In this document: in pieces, positions 15,477 to 15,940 of the stretch | How the letters are laid out: every line of letters begins with the position of its first letter | How positions within the stretch are numbered: position 1 is the first letter of the stretch | DNA from: Bacteroidota bacterium | Lineage (GTDB): Bacteria > Bacteroidota > Bacteroidia > Chitinophagales > UBA10324 | NCBI GenBank assembly: GCA_003455275.1 | Contig: DMRR01000046.1 | Span: forward strand, 1 to 15,940 | Direction: 5' to 3' | Length of the DNA stretch: 15,940 nt | Translations under genes and position numbers: made by a program | Notes under the pieces: model-generated | Database searches by the model: none | What the model was told of the DNA's origin: nothing | The model's input: the letters and a program-made list of their open reading frames with translations, nothing else

Positions 15477-15940
15477 ACTGCAACAGGAGCTTTAATAGGT
15501 GGATGAGGATTGTAATTCATTAACTGAAAATCTTCGAACTTGAAATCGAAAATGTTTTTAACTTCAGGGTTCAGTTTCATTTGAGGGAGCGGACGAAAAT
15601 CTCTCGACAACAATTCATTCACTTGTTCTAAATGATTAGAGTAAAGATGTGCATCACCAAAAGTGTGGATGAAATCTCCGGGCTCAAGTTCACACACCTG
15701 TGCAACCATGAGCAACAGCAATGCATAAGAAGCAATGTTGAAAGGCACTCCGAGAAAAACATCAGCACTGCGCTGATATAACTGGCAACTGAGTTTTCCG
15801 TTCGCTACATAAAACTGAAACAGTGAGTGGCACGGAGGCAATTTCATTTTATCAATGTCCGCTACATTCCATGCGCTCACAATCAATCGGCGTGAGTCTG
15901 GATTTTTTTTGATGGAAGAAATGAGTTGCGAAATCTGATC
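15473..15940 (-). CDS. thyA: Thymidylate synthase, C-terminal part (start beyond the right edge)
   Basis: ThyA makes dTMP from dUMP using methylenetetrahydrofolate, releasing dihydrofolate. 155 C-terminal residues are present, reading in frame from base 15940. Aligned by motif to E. coli ThyA (264 residues), exactly 109 residues would be missing. Visible residues of the fragment are the phosphate-binding [11 protein letters not shown] (about 16-26), the catalytic nucleophile Cys37 in [12 protein letters not shown] (C146 of E. coli), [20 protein letters not shown] (57-76, with the Asp and Asn contacting dUMP), GDAHLYSNH (95-103) and a C-terminus ending PPIKAPVAV. An apparent start near 15886 is just a Leu TTG codon within the RRLIV motif. 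It is upstream of and overlapping folA, forming a thyA-folA operon. Confidence 0.98.
   Translation of the reverse strand, partial: DQISQLISSIKKNPDSRRLIVSAWNVADIDKMKLPPCHSLFQFYVANGKLSCQLYQRSADVFLGVPFNIASYALLLLMVAQVCELEPGDFIHTFGDAHLYSNHLEQVNELLSRDFRPLPQMKLNPEVKNIFDFKFEDFQLMNYNPHPPIKAPVAV

Noticed and set aside
15884..15886. Possible TTG start of a short thyA
   Set aside because: The reading frame continues upstream to the window edge with conserved ThyA sequence. The codon is a Leu in the RRLIV motif.

Overview
The window looks like chromosomal DNA of a member of the Bacteroidota. Four things support this. The primary sigma factor is the short 288-residue Bacteroidota type. Two large secreted proteins end in type IX secretion (T9SS) C-terminal sorting domains. 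A bshC (bacillithiol) gene is present. Several genes have upstream motifs of the Bacteroidota promoter form (TTG, about 19 bp, TAnnTTTG), and clear Shine-Dalgarno sequences are rare. The DNA is AT-rich and gene-dense. I cannot place it below phylum level.

Layout. 1-772 (minus): the 5' part of groL preceded by groS, a chaperonin operon read leftward. 773-1154: a 382-bp divergent regulatory region. 1155-4092 (plus): the primary sigma factor, a small exported protein of unknown function ending in a strong terminator, and ffh (signal recognition particle GTPase). 4129-6935 (minus): a T9SS-exported beta-propeller/Ig-like protein whose stop codon overlaps the TTG start of aroQ (3-dehydroquinate dehydratase). 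7034-8530 (minus): an M32 metallocarboxypeptidase. 8640-11345 (minus): a modular secreted trypsin-fold protease with a T9SS tail and a strong terminator. 11448-13046 (minus): bshC, divergent from typA/bipA at 13125-14945 (plus). 14979-15940 (minus): folA (dihydrofolate reductase) overlapping the 3' part of thyA (thymidylate synthase), which runs off the right edge.

How the genes work together. Most are housekeeping genes: protein folding, transcription initiation, membrane targeting, shikimate pathway, low-molecular-weight thiol synthesis, ribosome-associated GTPase and thymidylate/folate cycle. thyA and folA form a functional pair, because the dihydrofolate made by ThyA is recycled by DHFR. 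The two T9SS substrates are the accessory content, and the secreted endopeptidase and the presumably cytosolic M32 carboxypeptidase could both serve peptide use. I saw no mobile element, CRISPR array, tRNA, rRNA, phage gene or defence cassette, and no convincing new multi-gene system. The most checkable open points are the unknown exported protein between the sigma factor and ffh, the repeat and palindrome structures in the groS/sigma intergenic region, and the TTG-initiated, stop-overlapping aroQ.
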